Below, in pieces: positions 32,348 to 43,238 of a DNA stretch of 64,000 nt. The position numbers and the translations under genes are program-made. The stretch's first letter is position 1. Each line of letters starts with the position of its first letter. The DNA is from Cheiracanthium punctorium (Eukaryota; Arthropoda; Arachnida; Araneae; Cheiracanthiidae). The stretch covers positions 248,001-312,000 of the forward strand of contig JAWZYV010013186.1 of NCBI GenBank assembly GCA_038373885.1. The letters are read 5' to 3'. The notes under the pieces were generated by a model, which had not been told where the DNA came from, made no database searches, and was given only the letters and a program-made list of their open reading frames with translations.

Positions 32348-32870
32348 GCAGAACACCTTTTTTTGAGAGGGGGGAAAGGGGTGGAATTGAAAATGTGTAT
32401 ACGTTTTTTTCTTTTACTTTTCTATTTTTTGTCTTTAATTTATCTACTTATTTTATGTCTTTAATTTATCTACTTATTTTATGTCTTTAATTTATCTACT
32501 TATTTTATTGGAAAAGGGTTGCGCCTCAAAGGGTTAAGCAGAACACCTTTTTTTGAGAGGGGGGAAAGGGGTGGAATTGAAAATGTGTATGCGTCTTTTT
32601 TTTCTTTTACTTTTCTATTTTTTTGTCTTTAATTTATCTACTTATTTTATGTCTTATTTTATGTCTTTAATTTATCTACTTATTTTATGTCTTATTTTAT
32701 GTCTTTAATTTATCTAATTTTATTGGAAAAGGGTTTCGCCTCAAAGGGTTAAGCAGAACACCTTTTTTTGAGAGGGGGGAAAGGGGTGGAATTGAAAATG
32801 TGTATGCGTTTTTTTTTTTCTTTTACTTTTCTATTTTTTGTCTTTAATTTATCTACTTATTTTATCTTTC
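32319..32870 (+). repeat. Three-copy tandem array grown from the MITE end
   Basis: GGAAAAGGGTTKCGCCTCAA followed by GAGAGGGGGGAAAGGGGTGG starts at about 32320, 32510 and 32724 (190 and 214 bp apart). Within each unit a 24-26 bp block (TTTAATTTATCTACTTATTT) is itself repeated a variable number of times. Confidence 0.85.
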
Positions 32871-32972
32871 TGTATGCTAGTTCTGTTAGATATTCGTAAG
32901 ACGGTGTCGGAATGTGTATTTATGTAATCGGTGCGTTTGGAATGTATCTGTATCTTTGTTTTTGCTTTGCAG

Positions 32973-33101
32973 GTTCTTTGTTGGCGCGATGTCCCCGTCG
33001 ACAGTTCGATCCTGGGCTACGTCGCCAAGGCCAATGAACCCCTTATGAGGCAAGTTTTTGTTGTGGGACCATCCATGGACGCTAGCACATTCCGCAGAGA
33101 A
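32973..33101 (+). CDS. GOGAT: Glutamate synthase exon 4
   Basis: Acceptor GCTTTGCAG and donor GTGAGT at 33102; 43 codons, phase 0 at both ends. The product begins [20 protein letters not shown] and continues [16 protein letters not shown]. The W-R-D-V-P-x-x-S-x-L-G motif and the following P-x-x-x-Q-V-F are typical of the GOGAT glutaminase domain. Many relatives have VLGWR; here Cys replaces that Gly. The next conserved segments (the R-F-S-T-N-T and H-N-G-E-I-N motifs) were not found in the remaining 31 kb. Confidence 0.93.
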
Positions 33102-33256
33102 GTGAGTACTACTATACCCCGTCTCTCTACTACCACTTAACTATTTGTTTTTAAAGAAAGGATGGGGGGTCTGTAATTATGTTCTCTACAAGCTTGTTGG
33201 TGGAAAGTGGTTCGACAAACCTAGGCAAGGCACCCGTTAGTTCTTCTATGGGGAGC

Positions 33257-33434
33257 GTGGCTGACGGAAAAGACAGGCTGCGGTGCTGATATTTTGATCA
33301 CACTCCTTTTGCCCTTGCAGAGTCGGGAGATGTGGCCATCTTACTGGCCGCATCTCCTAAGTCACATGACTCTGCAAGGGCTAAAGGGGTGTGACCAAAT
33401 GTCAGTACCGCTGCCTGTCTTTCTCGTCAGCCAC
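33257..33434. repeat. 178-bp foldback element
   Basis: CGTGGCTGACG...AAAGACAGG pairs with CCTGTCTTTCTCGTCAGCCACG, and TGCCCTTGCAGAGTC pairs with GACTCTGCAAGGGC. Two blocks of inverted sequence around a short centre. Confidence 0.75.
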
Positions 33435-33472
33435 GATGGGGAGAAAATGAAGTAACCGTACGCGCAGCCTTG

Positions 33473-33537
33473 AGGGGCGTGGCTGAATAAATCGTATGAG
33501 CACCAAACGGCTCTTTAACTCTCAGCCACGCCCCCAA
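33473..33537. repeat. Short inverted repeat next to the foldback
   Basis: GGGGCGTGGCTGA and TCAGCCACGCCCC flank 38 bp. The GTGGCTGA end is shared with the 33257 foldback, suggesting a related element. Confidence 0.6.
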
Positions 33538-33845
33538 AACGCTACGTGAAGGGTTACTTCAATTTTCGCAAGAACATAGCGGACGGAGGAAAAACTGGTT
33601 TTAATTTTTCTTGAACTCAATTAGTCGTATTATTTTAACTGTTCGCATTAGTGTAACCTGCCCCCCCCCATTTTTATTTATTGGTACTGAATGCTCTGTA
33701 CATATTTTACCGTTAATAAAATACCTTAAGAACGGAGTGGAGGGAGCAAAGGCTCCCAGGAACTCTGGAAATCAGTCTAGAAGCGAAGCGAAAACCAGTT
33801 ACAGTTGTGGCTTCGCTTTTCCCCGCTCATGCCTATTCCATATTA

Positions 33846-34070
33846 GGCCCGTTTACATGGGAAAATGGAAAGTCCCGGGTAAAAGCAGAGTATAGGGGGA
33901 AAACTCGCAGTGCATCATGGGAAAGCGAGGTCATCTCTGCATTAACCCTCCTTTCGACTAGGAATCTTTCTACTCCGCTTTTTTTTCCCCTACGTAGGGG
34001 AAGTGGGAGTAGAAAGCAGCGAAAGTTCCGGCATTTACTCCGCATTTGTGTGCATGTAAACGGGACCACT
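33846..34070. mobile_element. Inverted-repeat element with GGCCCGTTTACATG ends
   Basis: GGCCCGTTTACATG at the left and CATGTAAACGGGACC at the right. Interior is C/T and G/A rich (CTACTCCGC, CCCTACGTAGGGG). Target duplication not identified. Confidence 0.6.
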
Positions 34071-34612
34071 CCTCCAAGTGGCAAAACAGAGCAGGAGGAG
34101 AAAACCGAAAATACGACAGTTATGACCAAATGACGGATGCCAGGTCGGATGACCGGGGATTGCAAAGGGGCACCGGAAAGGCACCCAAACGTGGCTATAC
34201 TACTTCATAATTAGAATGAATTGATTATTCACTTCCCAGTGATCTTGAGTTTTTGCGTTATGGAGGACCTCAGAAACCACGTGGATCGAGGAGCCCCCAA
34301 GAAGAGTCAGGGCCCCTAAAAGCTCTAAATCAGTTAAATGTGGTTTTTAGGCACGTCAGCCTAATTTACAAGTGTTACATATTCTAGTAATATTTGAAAA
34401 TTAGGCTCAAGTTCCCTCTAATTTCCTTAGCAAGGGGGCCCCTTTACAATCTAGACGAAGGCCCCCAAAAGGAACCAGTCCGGGCCTGCTGGAACCAGTT
34501 GTAAAAGGGTCCCCTTGTTATTTAGAATCAAATGAGAAACGGTGTTAGCAAGAGTGTATGTTAGAAACAGAGCTGCTTGTTTGTCGACGCGGATGTTTTA
34601 AAAGAAAAAAAT

Positions 34613-35458
34613 CTGGAGTGACTCCACTCGAGTTTCCGAACACTTACGATTAAGATCATGGCCAAGCATTTAAATAAATTTTAATCGATGAATCATTCAA
34701 ACATATATACCAAATTGAAACTCAATCGAATGCGCCGTTTAAAGGCTTGCGCACTTTCAAGAATTTCTCCCCATATGCCATTATGCCATAACATAAAAGA
34801 AAGTTTTGTCGTAGCCCTTTAGGAGAACTATAAGTCTTATACACACCAAAATCAATACCGGTCTTAAGATGGTTATTTATAACATATATACCCACTTTCA
34901 GCTCAATCGAATCTACCGTTTAAATGCTAGCGCACTTTCAAGAATTTCCCCCCATAGGCCAGAATGTAAAAGAAATCTTTGTCGTAGCCCTGTAAGAGAA
35001 CTATAACTCCTATACACACCCAAATCAATACCGGGCTTAGGATGGTGGTTTATAACATATATACCCAATTTGAGTTCAATCGAATCTACCGTTTAAACAC
35101 TAGCGCACTTTCAAGAAATTCCTCCCATAGGCCATCCTGTAAAAGAAATCTTTGTCGTAGCCCTGTAGGAAAACTATAAGTCCTATACACACCAAAATCA
35201 ATACCGGTCTTGCGACGGTGGTTTATGACATATATATCCAATTTGAGCTCAATCGAATGCTCCGTTCAGGAGCTATCGTGTTCACTCACATACACACAAA
35301 CACACATACACACACACACATACACACATACATACATACATCTCGTAAAAATAGCATAAATGGATTCAGAAGCCCCCAAAACGTGTAAAAACACAATCTC
35401 GAAGTCGAATTTTTTCTTGATTACAATACTTTCCTTACATGGTACATGTTCGGAAAGT
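34613..35458 (-). mobile_element. Helentron-like interspersed element, three internal units (846 bp)
   Basis: Hairpin TGGAGTGACTCCA at the left, TGTTCGGAAAGT at the right (ends 35458). Three units (anchors near 34738, 34918, 35092) and a (CA/CATA)n microsatellite at about 35290-35340. Confidence 0.72.
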
Positions 35459-35683
35459 AAAAATCAGTACACGTCATCTTGAAGCCACACTTAAAGTCTC
35501 TGCTCACATCATTGGAAAGAAGAACCAGAGAACACTCTTTTCTTTGACCAGTGCCTCCCAATGTGAGCCTTTGAGTGCTCCGCTGAGGTCCTGAGTTGCT
35601 CTTGCTACCAATCACGGAGACGCTGAGAACGTTTAAAGACCCATGTTATAAAACAGTGCTGCATCAGAGAAAAAGATGAAATA

Positions 35684-35844
35684 CAGTTAAACTTTGTTAC
35701 AACGTCATTCAAAAGATCAGATACGTATTTGACTCTATAACGAGTTACGTTAATAGTGGGCTTGTGTTCTGTGGCCAAGTGGGAATATTTTACCGTTAGG
35801 AGAGCAATTACTATAATCGAGGTCACTGTAACCGAGTTCAACAG
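35684..35844. mobile_element. pogo/Tigger-like MITE, decayed
   Basis: Left end TACAGTTAAACTTTGTTACA and right end GGTTCAACAGTA-like sequence (complement TACTGTTGAACTCGGTTACA) match at roughly 70%. TA flanks on both sides. ACGAGTTACG and CCGAGTTCAAC recur inside. Confidence 0.5.
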
Positions 35845-35929
35845 TATTTGTAGTCTCAGTCCCCCTCCCCCCCCAAAACTAAAATTCTGTCTGCGCCACT
35901 GCATATACACACACACATACACATCGCCG

Positions 35930-36469
35930 TTAACCTTCTAATGCCCACTATAAGAAATTCCCAAGCAAAAAAAAAAAAATTATTTTTTCGTTGAAATGAT
36001 ATTCTTTGGAGTCAAATAACGCAATAATTATAGTAAAAAAACTGTGAAAACAGTTATTTTTAATGCGTTTTTTTAATGGTGGTACCATGATTTTAAAACT
36101 CTTCTAAGCATTGTAAATGAAACTTTTTGAGAAGTTATTTTGTATCTAGTGAAAAAGCATCTATTGTCTTTCATAAAAATGATATTTATTACTTTTTTCT
36201 TCATATTAAATAATAGTAAAATAGTAAGTCAAGTTTCCTATTTTATCATTGGAAATTTGTTTTCTTTGTTGACTTTATCCATGTTGTTTCTAAAATGTTT
36301 TTCATCTATTATTTCTGGCATTTGTAGACCCAAACTACTAATGTTATTAATTAAAGGTATAATTAATGGTTTTATGACTTCAAAATTATATTTTTAAGCA
36401 TTTTCTCGTAAAAAAATAGCATTTAAAGGATGGTAGCATATATGCTACTATGGGCATTAGAGGGTTTAA
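35930..36469. mobile_element. Second TTAA-type MITE family (540 bp)
   Basis: TTAA at both ends; termini CCTTCTAATGCCCA and TGGGCATTAGAGGG. An internal GTAGCATATATGCTAC palindrome lies near the right end. Sequence unrelated to the CCCTTTGAGGCGCA family. Confidence 0.7.
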
Positions 36470-37135
36470 TGTAGCATAAAAGAATTCAGAAGACCTCGAA
36501 ACGTGCCAGTACATCAAAATCTAACAGTCGGAGTTATTTATTTTTATTTTTTTTCGAGACTACAAAAGTCAAAATGAACCATCTGTTCAAGTCACTCGTT
36601 TTCAAACATCATCCATTAAGTCTGCTTTCTTCAAAAATCTATCTCAATCATTCCTTCAACACAGGGGGGAGGGAAATATTCATCCTCGTTATAAAAGCTC
36701 GAAAAGCACAACAAAAGAAGCGAAAAGGAGCAATTTCAGCCCCATTAATGCCGCCCCGAAAAGACAATGTCGAGAAATTACGATTTTAAAATCACCTCCT
36801 CCAATGGAGGTAATTCCCCGGTAATCCTCCACCGCAAGGCAGGGTGGGGGTGGGGGTGGATGGGAGATATTTACATCGAAAAGGCTCTCTTCCTGTTCTG
36901 GCAAGATCGATATTTTCCAGGGGAGAAGAAAATCTGCGTGGGTGGAAAAGATATATGCATGGATATATATATATATGTACACGCCCCCTCAGCAGGGCGG
37001 GAAAAGGGATTATGCGGTCGTTACTATCTCGACTTCTTGTACTTAGTCTTTTAAATGACTTTTGATTTTAGCGTAATGTTACGTTTCTTCGCAACGGTCC
37101 TGTGAAATATATTTTAGTTACAATAAATTCATATA

Positions 37136-38393
37136 CAGTGAAACTTCTTGAGAGCGACCACCCTCCGTTAACCCTTTGAGGCGCAACCCGTTCCCAATGC
37201 TGAAAAAAGGGCAGCCGTTGACATCGCTCGACTGAACGACCAGCAAGAGGGCGGACGATCGAAAGGTTCATCGCGTGCCACAGATCTAGCGACCTTTTTT
37301 GACGCAGCTGGCTGTGTGACACAGCCAGCTGCGTCAAAAAAGGGTCGCTAGATCTGTGGCACGCGATGAACGTTTCGATCGTCCGCCCTCTTGCTGGTCG
37401 TTCAGTCCAGAGATGGCGCAACGGCTGCGCTTTTTTCAGCATGGGGCAATCTATCCAGCTGTTCTCGCATTCTTCCATTTTTCAGCCGATGTCAGTGCTG
37501 TTAAAAAGAATCGTGACCATTTTTTTTACGGGAAAGGACGTGCTAAAAAGTAAAGGGTTCTCGTGGAGCTAGGTCACCCGCAACTATTTTTATAGAAATC
37601 CAATCTATTCTTCGTGACTGGCAACAGTCAAAACGTCAGAGTTGGGTGTTCCCAGAGCGGAAACACTGCGCGTTAAAGGGTTAAGAGAAAAATCGGTCGT
37701 TAAGAGAGGTGGTCGCTCAGAGAAGTATAAACATTGGATATCCATGGGGAAAAAAACACTAAAAAATACTGTTCGTTTTGTTATTTATGAAATTGCTTGC
37801 TTATACGTAAGTTACTGTACAAACAATTTTTTAAATTTTAATTTTATTACAAAATTTAGAAATTTCGGATTGTTTCATTCTTTTTTTTGCCGGGAGTAAT
37901 TCTCTCTCTCTCTTTTATTCCTTACATCTGACTAAAGAGCATTTATCCTGGTATTGTTCATGCATTCCGAATTTGGCATAGTAAAATCTATTTGCTTTAA
38001 AATCGGCTCTTTTGGGTTTCCCCACAGCCAAAAGGTACCACTGAATTTCCTTTTCCGTGTGGCTCAATCCCATCCATTCTCTCCTCCAACGATAAAATCA
38101 CTTTCTTATACACGTTCATTCTCTAACCTACACGATTTGTACGCGATGTGCACGTGTACGGGCACCTGCTGTCGATTTTCGGTCGAGCGACTGGTTTGGA
38201 ATGTGCTTGTTTACTTTATTCCCGGAAAAATGCAAGAAAATTATCGGACAGGGAGCCAAGACAGACCGGTCGTTTATAGAGGTTTGTGTGGTCTCTTCTA
38301 GAGGACCTTTTAACATTTAAGTAGATATTGTAAAAAATCGTTGTCTTGAGAAATGGGTCGTTAGAGGAGGGGTCGCTCATAGAAGTTTCACCG
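37136..38393. mobile_element. pogo/Tigger-like element split by a TTAA MITE
   Basis: Ends CAGTGAAACTTCTTGAGAG and CTCATAGAAGTTTCACCG with TA on each side. GAGCGACCACC and GGTCGCTC are inverted subterminal blocks. The TTAA MITE at 37168 lies just inside the left end. Without it the element is about 745 bp. Confidence 0.75.
37168..37684 (+). mobile_element. Full-length palindromic TTAA-type MITE (517 bp), nested
   Basis: TTAA ends, termini CCCTTTGAGGCGCA and TGCGCGTTAAAGGG. Two inverted arms then the single-copy tail. Inserted 32 bp into the Tigger-like element, so it is the younger of the two. Confidence 0.9.
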
Positions 38394-38839
38394 TATTTTA
38401 TCCAGTGGACGCTCTTAAATGGAACTAATATAAAGGCCTCTTATTTGTATTGTAAATGGTAAAAGCGACTTTTGCTCCAAATTTAGATAAGGTGACTTGG
38501 ACGACTTTTTTATGTCTGTGAGGCTACTGATGATACTGTTTTCGCCTCCTGACATCAGTGGCAGGAAATGCAATCCCGCACTGTTTTTCGTTTCGCGGGA
38601 TTTCGGGATTGAGATATATTGATCCCGCGGGATCCCTTAATCCCGTGGGATTGGCCATTCATTCATCCAGCTAAGAATTCATTTCAACAGAGAAGCATTG
38701 GAAAAAGTAAGATTTTAAGCACCACGAAGTTTAATGTTATTTGACAATCAATACAGTAACTTACTGAAATATGAAAATTATAGTTATGATATTCAAAATA
38801 ATATACTTAGTTGCTGAAAAAGAATGTAAAAAAGACAAT

Positions 38840-39607
38840 GGCTGCATTCGTAAACGCCAAACCAGTTACACTCGCGCAATGAGTTTCCATCTCGGGCGTT
38901 CGTAAAGGAAACTGAGTGCATACAGTTTTTAAACTAGAGCGTTCTTATACAAAACTCAGTGCGATTAGTTTCAAACGAAATAAACCGATCTCTGCTAAGG
39001 TTTCGTCAGTTGTTTAGATGATACACTTGCTGCACGTTGTTGTTGTTTTCAAATGGCGTCCGTTGTTATGGAAAAGTATGTTGTTGTGAAAAGTATTTTA
39101 CGTTTTCTAAAGCTGCAAATATTATTTTTTCGAGGAGGAAATTCATGCGTACGTTAAAAAATGCTAGGAAGGTACATAATTTTTCAAAGGTAATCATTTT
39201 CTTGTATTTTTCATTTTAGCAAATTCAAAAATGCATGTTTTAGTGTTGAGATTGAAGCTGATTTAATCCGTTATGAGCGAAATTTGAACTTCTCTTGCTA
39301 AATACTTTTGAAAAAATGAAGTTTAATTTGAAATTTCTAAATTTTGATGTGTGCACTTCAATGATGGCCACGCTTTCTTTTAAAAATCCTGTTGTTTTTA
39401 TATTGAGTATGTACTAAACACTCTCCTCAGCCAAATTAACGCATTGGCGAATTGTAAACAAACACGTCTCCTAGGCGACGAAACTAAATAAACTGAAGTT
39501 GTTCGTAAAGTCAAAGGAAGCTGATAACCGCTGACAGCACTCAACACACGCATTCCAGTTTTCTTACGAAAACTCGTGCAACGAGTTTTTCGTTTACGAA
39601 TGCAGCC
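38840..39607. mobile_element. 768-bp element with perfect 17-bp inverted ends, nested
   Basis: Ends GGCTGCATTCGTAAACG and CGTTTACGAATGCAGCC. Subterminal CTCGTGCAACGAG-type sequences. No transposase frame and no clear target duplication. Confidence 0.75.
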
Positions 39608-40016
39608 AGTGTGTATGTGCTGTGTGTAAAGAGTCGCTCTACCTAATCTTGGTCTAATTCTAGTAAACTAGTTAAAAGCGTGAATTATAAAAAAATAAAA
39701 CCTACAATGAAAACTTTTTAAGATGGAATCGTGATAGTTCGCTAAGAGGAAAATTAGAATGAAATATTTCCGTTCACTTGGAGATTGAGAAGACAGCGAA
39801 AAATTTAGATGACATTGGATGCAGGCTCTCGTTGGAGAATAATTAGAAAAATTAAAACTTTAAATTAACATTTGTAATTATTGATTCGTGTGATGCGAGG
39901 AAGATGCATAAATATTGTTGCGGAATTACTCTGTTACTCCTGGGGTTCGTCGTTCTAAAGTCCAGTTCATGTAAAAAGTTCTAGTAAAAAGTCACTTTTC
40001 AGGATGGAACACAAAC

Positions 40017-40022
40017 TTTATT
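40017..40022 (-). terminator. LTR poly(A) signal
   Basis: AATAAA on the minus strand, about 330 nt downstream of the predicted initiator and before the U5 end. Confidence 0.5.
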
Positions 40023-40351
40023 GCTTCTAGGACTTCGTAGAACAATCAGCTGTACACAATGACAAGCACAATCTAGCAGTAACGTGCTTTTAACAATCCG
40101 CTTAGATCAGAAGCTCTCACAAATGCTGTATTTATCACACAAAAATAAGTCACTTTCACAGGCAAAAATTCAGTGGGAATATTCAAGGGATATCGTACAC
40201 AATCCCTTAAGACACAGCAATGAAGAATTTACTCACAGTACTTTAAAAACAGCTTCATAAAGCAAGCTAAAACACAGCTTCTATAGCACTATCAATTCAC
40301 AAAGCAAGCGTACTCTCACTGAGCTCTTCACACATTGAGCGTTCAACTCGC

Positions 40352-40387
40352 ACTGAACTTTCGGGGCAGTGCGCGGTTCTATATATA
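40352..40387 (-). promoter_or_regulatory. LTR core promoter: TATA box plus TCAGT initiator
   Basis: TATATATA (40380-40387) and TCAGT (40352-40356), with 33 nt from the first T of the TATA box to the initiator A, close to the arthropod optimum. Confidence 0.55.
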
Positions 40388-41100
40388 TCCGAGGCAAAAG
40401 CTGCGAGCAGCTTCCAGAAGTCAATTTCTCGAGGATTCCACTAAAGGCGAGAATTTTGATTACGTCATAGAAGAGAAATGTTAGGTTATTATGCGTTTTT
40501 AATGCAGGAAAACCAACTTCCAGGCCCCATTGGGAAAATCGCGCCAAATGACCAAAATGTCGCCAAGCTTGGCGACTTTTGGCGAAATATCGCCCAATTG
40601 GGCGCCAAAAATAGGTCCTCAAAAGTAAAGAGATCGAAGCCTTAGGACCAATATTTCTCGACATTTCTAGAAACTCGTAGAAAAAACAATAGGGAAACTG
40701 AAACCTCCGTACCTCCGGTTCTAATTGGCCGATTTTGGTGCAACAAAAAGCAAAATTTATCTATTTGAAGCGTAAAATACGAATTTTAAACAATTTTAAG
40801 CCCCAGAGCAGCGGGTTGCCCCGAAAATTCGTAACATTATTAAACTTTTTGGTCAATGGATGATCGGGAAGGTGGCGTGAAATTGCAATAAAAATAATTT
40901 ATTTCTGTGTTTCAGTTCCGCGGGATTACTGTACTAATCCCGCGGGACTAGTCCCGGAAACATGTGTGTGGGATCCCGCTCCCGCGATATTGGGATTGCA
41001 TTCCCTAATCAGGGGACACCCTGCGTATGAAAACGAATGGGATGGCGAAAGGCTCCCTCCTTCCCGCTCCCATAGCAAGTAACACCTCCTAGATAAAGAT

Positions 41101-41478
41101 AGCCTAACAACTCTAGCGTCACCAAACTTTGACGTCATCAGTAGGCCTCCATTTAAAAGGTTTATTTCACAAAATAAAACTATAAAAAAGTTTCTGGTGA
41201 AGTACTCATGAATAACAATATTTTAATAATTTGAGACAAAAATATAATTTTTATGACAAATGGCAGTTTTTACCATGACTAATTATGATAAGGAAATAGA
41301 TGGGAATTAATAATTTTGTATGAGAAAGGTATTTTCATTTTAATTTTTTATTTAAGATATTTTCTTATATTTGTAGCAGTCACCTGAAATGTTATAGTTT
41401 TATTTTGTGAAAGTAAAACTGTGATGACGTCATTATTTGAAGGCCTAGTGATGACGTCAAAGGTTCAGTTGTTAGGCT
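41101..41478. mobile_element. Long-inverted-repeat MITE with CRE palindromes (378 bp)
   Basis: Ends AGCCTAACAACT and AGTTGTTAGGCT. Further paired blocks are TTTGACGTCATCA, TAGGCCT and TTATTTCACAAAATAAAACT, so each arm is about 90 bp. TGACGTCA occurs at 41130, 41425 and 41452. Confidence 0.75.
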
Positions 41479-43238
41479 TTCTATATGTAGGAGTAGAGCC
41501 CCTGGACACCGATGAAAAATGTGGACAGCGATGAAAAATAACATACAGGATAAAAGTAATATTTGAAAAAATGCAATCTTAGCATTTGTTGAAATAAATA
41601 AACTGTCATAAAATAACATTAGTTAAAAATAATTTTTTAAAAGAAATTATTTATGAATCACAGTAATATTTTAAATAAATGAAAAAAAAAACAGTACTTT
41701 ACAATAGAAAAAACTTAAATTCTACATTTTAGACCTTAACTATTGTATGTAAATTGTACACAATAGAAAAAAAAATTGTCTTTTGAAGCAAAAACAATCA
41801 AATCATTAGAATGACTGATACAACTATTACTATATTTCAAAGGGCTAGTATATGGACTGACTTTTTTTAATTATTATTATGTTATGTTATAAAAAGGCAT
41901 TTTGCTACTTAATTGTTAAATTTGAAAAGATCTTGTTTAATACTTTACAAATGTTTATTTAGGCCTTTAGTATATTTATCAAATTCACAAATATTAAATA
42001 CTTTTAAATCTAACTTCTTATTTAATCTATATGGCTGATAGATATAAACAGGTTCCTGAAATCTACTTCTTATACATGAGGTGTTATACGAATTTTTCTT
42101 TTGGAAATTCACCATTCTGAAATATTTTCTACATATGTACATATTTGTTATTATTCTTTTTAAGTAAATAACTAAAAATGTCATGAACTAAATACTTGAT
42201 CTGCATTCTGTACAATATGAAATTTATAATTTATCAAAATGTAAAAGAAAGTAAGGAGGGGGGGGGGGGATTTGCAGAAAATGCTTTTACTTCCAAAATT
42301 TTCACCAATCCATATGAAAAAAACCCCAGAATATTTGATATTTGAAAAAGGAGTCTGAATAATGGGAAAATGATGACTACCAAAACAGAATAACATACAC
42401 AAATGAATAAACATAATGATTTTTTAAAACTTTTATTCATTCAAAACATACAATTACAAAAATTCATCAAATAATAAAAACGATTATATAATATTATAAT
42501 ATATAAGAAAAGAGTAATAAATATAGCAATAAGAAAAACCTCTACTGTAGAACTACTACAAATCAAAATTTAGTTACTTACCTGTGCAAATAAAAATAAG
42601 TTATTTTTAAATCTTTAGGAAAATATTACTTTTTTGATAATGACATATTTTGCAATAATTAATATGTAAGATCTTGACTTTTATGAAATGAAAAACAGCA
42701 CTTTGTTAAACAAAAATGAAAGCAGTATAAAAGTTATATCGTTATCTAATTAATACAATTTGATGATTTACTATCATTCATGATCTATGAGCATAACCTT
42801 TTTAAAAGTTCCGTAGTTTTGTTTACAAACAAACCCCACACCGGAACTCAGTTTGGCGACATTTAGAATATCGCCAATATCCAAACATCGTACTATAAAC
42901 CTATACTTTAAACGTTATTAGAAGCTTCCAAAGACTAAATTAAAACATTATACGATTATTTAGAACCTGAACTTTATACTACATATCACAAATTCAAGCA
43001 AATAAATATTTTAATAGAATTACTTACACTGCAAAGTCGAGCTTCTGGACCCGGGTTCCATTCTTCACGTCTACAGTTCACCATCCACTTTTTTTTCCGT
43101 TCCATATCTCTAGGAAATCTAAACATTTATTTACCACTTCCTGAACGATTGGAACAATTCATAGCTGAACAACCCCCCCATCATCAATTTTATTCAAATT
43201 TATAGCATATAAACATCCGTAGAGAAGTAAAAAAAAAT
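41479..43238. other. AT-rich sequence, no gene seen
   Basis: Very AT-rich with one G-run at 42258. No repeat ends, exon or RNA gene recognised. Presumed intron 4 of GOGAT. Confidence 0.35.

Larger units (their letters stand above)
28388..32972 (+). other. GOGAT intron 3 (4585 bp)
   Basis: Phase 0 intron with GTGAGT donor and TTTGCTTTGCAG acceptor. It holds a hAT right-end remnant (GGTTGGGAAGCACTG near 28661), an inverted-repeat MITE at 30235, a full TTAA MITE, a 524-bp hAT element, half a TTAA MITE and a tandem array. 28690-29870 shows no gene. 29885-30180 has a loose inverted pair (CCAGTTGCACC / GGTGCAACTCG) with a GCTACYGCTGGCCCTTT repeat inside. Confidence 0.85.
33102..34612 (+). other. 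Start of GOGAT intron 4, with foldback repeats
   Basis: GTGAGT donor at 33102. Besides the foldbacks listed separately there is a CCAGTCCGGGCCTG end at 34475-34488, from the hAT family seen complete at 61773. No further coding exon recognised. Confidence 0.6.
39916..40836 (-). mobile_element. Solo LTR of an LTR retrotransposon (about 0.92 kb)
   Basis: On the minus strand it runs TGTTACGAATTTTCGGGGCA ... TCCGCAACA, i.e. TG...CA ends. It has a TATATATA box, a TCAGT initiator 33 nt downstream and a later AATAAA, in the order U3-R-U5. No gag/pol on either side, so a recombined solo LTR. The 5-bp flanks do not match. A 5' fragment of a sister LTR is at 18028. Confidence 0.7.
38562..41007. mobile_element. 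hAT-type element (GGAATGCAATCCC ends) carrying two later insertions
   Basis: Ends CAGGAAATGCAATCCCG and TGGGATTGCATTCCCTA, with subterminal GATCCCGCGGGATCCC and TAATCCCGCGGGACTAG. Flanks ATCAGTGG and ATCAGGGG differ at one base. The interior contains an inverted-repeat element (38840-39607) and a solo LTR (39916-40836). Its own residue is about 760 bp. Confidence 0.75.

Noticed and set aside
33807..34165. Overlapping 108-aa and 110-aa frames on opposite strands
   Set aside because: They lie largely in an inverted-repeat element with GGCCCGTTTACATG ends, with no protein similarity recognised.
34305..34488. hAT element between CAGGGCCCC and CCAGTCCGGGCCTG
   Set aside because: The ends are not complementary beyond a few bases and the flanks do not match; only the right end is assigned to a family.
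38128..38316. VVYRGL-like peptide at about 38265, first taken for the GOGAT I-V-Y-K-G segment
   Set aside because: No splice acceptor in frame, the surrounding residues do not match, and it lies inside a Tigger-like element.
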